Of a DNA stretch of 5,995 nucleotides, positions 5,896 to 5,995 are shown piece by piece. A program made the translations under genes and the position numbers. The stretch lies in assembly GCA_938041725.1 (NCBI GenBank), contig CALISX010000328.1, positions 1 through 5,995 on the forward strand, read 5' to 3'. The stretch comes from an uncultured Lachnoanaerobaculum sp. Lineage in GTDB: Bacteria > Bacillota > Clostridia > Lachnospirales > Lachnospiraceae. The first letter of the stretch is position 1. Each line of letters opens with the position of its first letter. The notes beneath the pieces were generated by a model. That model ran no database searches and had not been told where the DNA came from. It saw only the letters and a program-made list of their open reading frames with translations.

Positions 5896-5995
5896 TAAGG
5901 GTAATGCTTTTTGGACTTTCTAACATCTCCCCATGTATGCAGACAGGGGGATTTTTACTGTCTCCATTCTTATACCTTGCCATATTGCTGATTGT
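5888..5995 (-). CDS. Possible 3' end of an unidentified gene (truncated by window edge)
   Basis: A minus-strand frame is open from the window edge to a TAG at 5888-5890, encoding 35 residues with a polar, protein-like tail (MARYKNGDSKNPPVCIHGEM and onward to ITLML). No family is recognised. If real, it would end 43 bp before the secreted-protein gene and could belong to the same operon. At this length an open frame by chance is quite possible, and a competing plus-strand frame covers the same bases. Confidence 0.2.
   Translation of the reverse strand, partial: TISNMARYKNGDSKNPPVCIHGEMLESPKSITLML

Noticed and set aside
5904..5995. Plus-strand frame from ATG 5904 open to the window edge, hydrophobic (begins MLFGLSNISP)
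   Set aside because: Its only purine-rich site (AAGGG) is two bases from the ATG, too close to be a normal RBS, and the region overlaps the possible minus-strand gene tail. Neither can be proved from about 100 bases.

Overview
The window looks like chromosomal DNA of a low-to-mid GC Gram-positive bacterium, most likely a Clostridia/Lachnospiraceae-type anaerobe. This is inferred from strong GGAGG/AAGGAG ribosome-binding sites, very tight gene packing, the character of the TrkA/TrkH proteins and a Gram-positive style signal peptide. The species cannot be fixed from sequence alone.

Left part (1-2339, + strand): the 3' portion of trkA (5' end outside the window) followed after 2 bp by a complete trkH. 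Together they encode the NAD(H)-binding regulatory subunit and the K+-conducting membrane subunit of a Trk/Ktr-type potassium uptake system. This is ordinary housekeeping sequence, GC-richer than the rest of the window.

Right part (2371-5844, - strand): a visibly more AT-rich operon converging on trkH with only 31 bp between the two stop codons. In transcription order it holds a small secreted-protein gene interrupted by an in-frame TAG just after the signal peptide (5844-5383), a gap of about 230 bp with two possible RNA hairpins and a short hydrophobic reading frame, two consecutive four-helix FtsX/MacB-like membrane proteins of about 350 aa each (5153-4101 and 4096-3056), and one ABC ATPase (3045-2371). 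The permeases and ATPase are nearly contiguous (4-10 bp gaps). The layout of a small secreted product, a membrane protein with large extracellular loops and a single ATPase resembles lactococcin-972-type bacteriocin export loci. There the membrane protein is usually one long polypeptide of two similar halves; here the halves are separate genes. The secreted product itself is not recognised as a known bacteriocin family.

Right edge (5888-5995): a short minus-strand frame, open to the window edge, may be the tail of another gene. Between it and the secreted-protein gene lie a TGTTATA tandem repeat and a candidate promoter.

The most interesting points are the amber codon that separates the export signal from the rest of the secreted protein, and the split two-permease exporter, which could belong to a bacteriocin-like system or to a system in decay.
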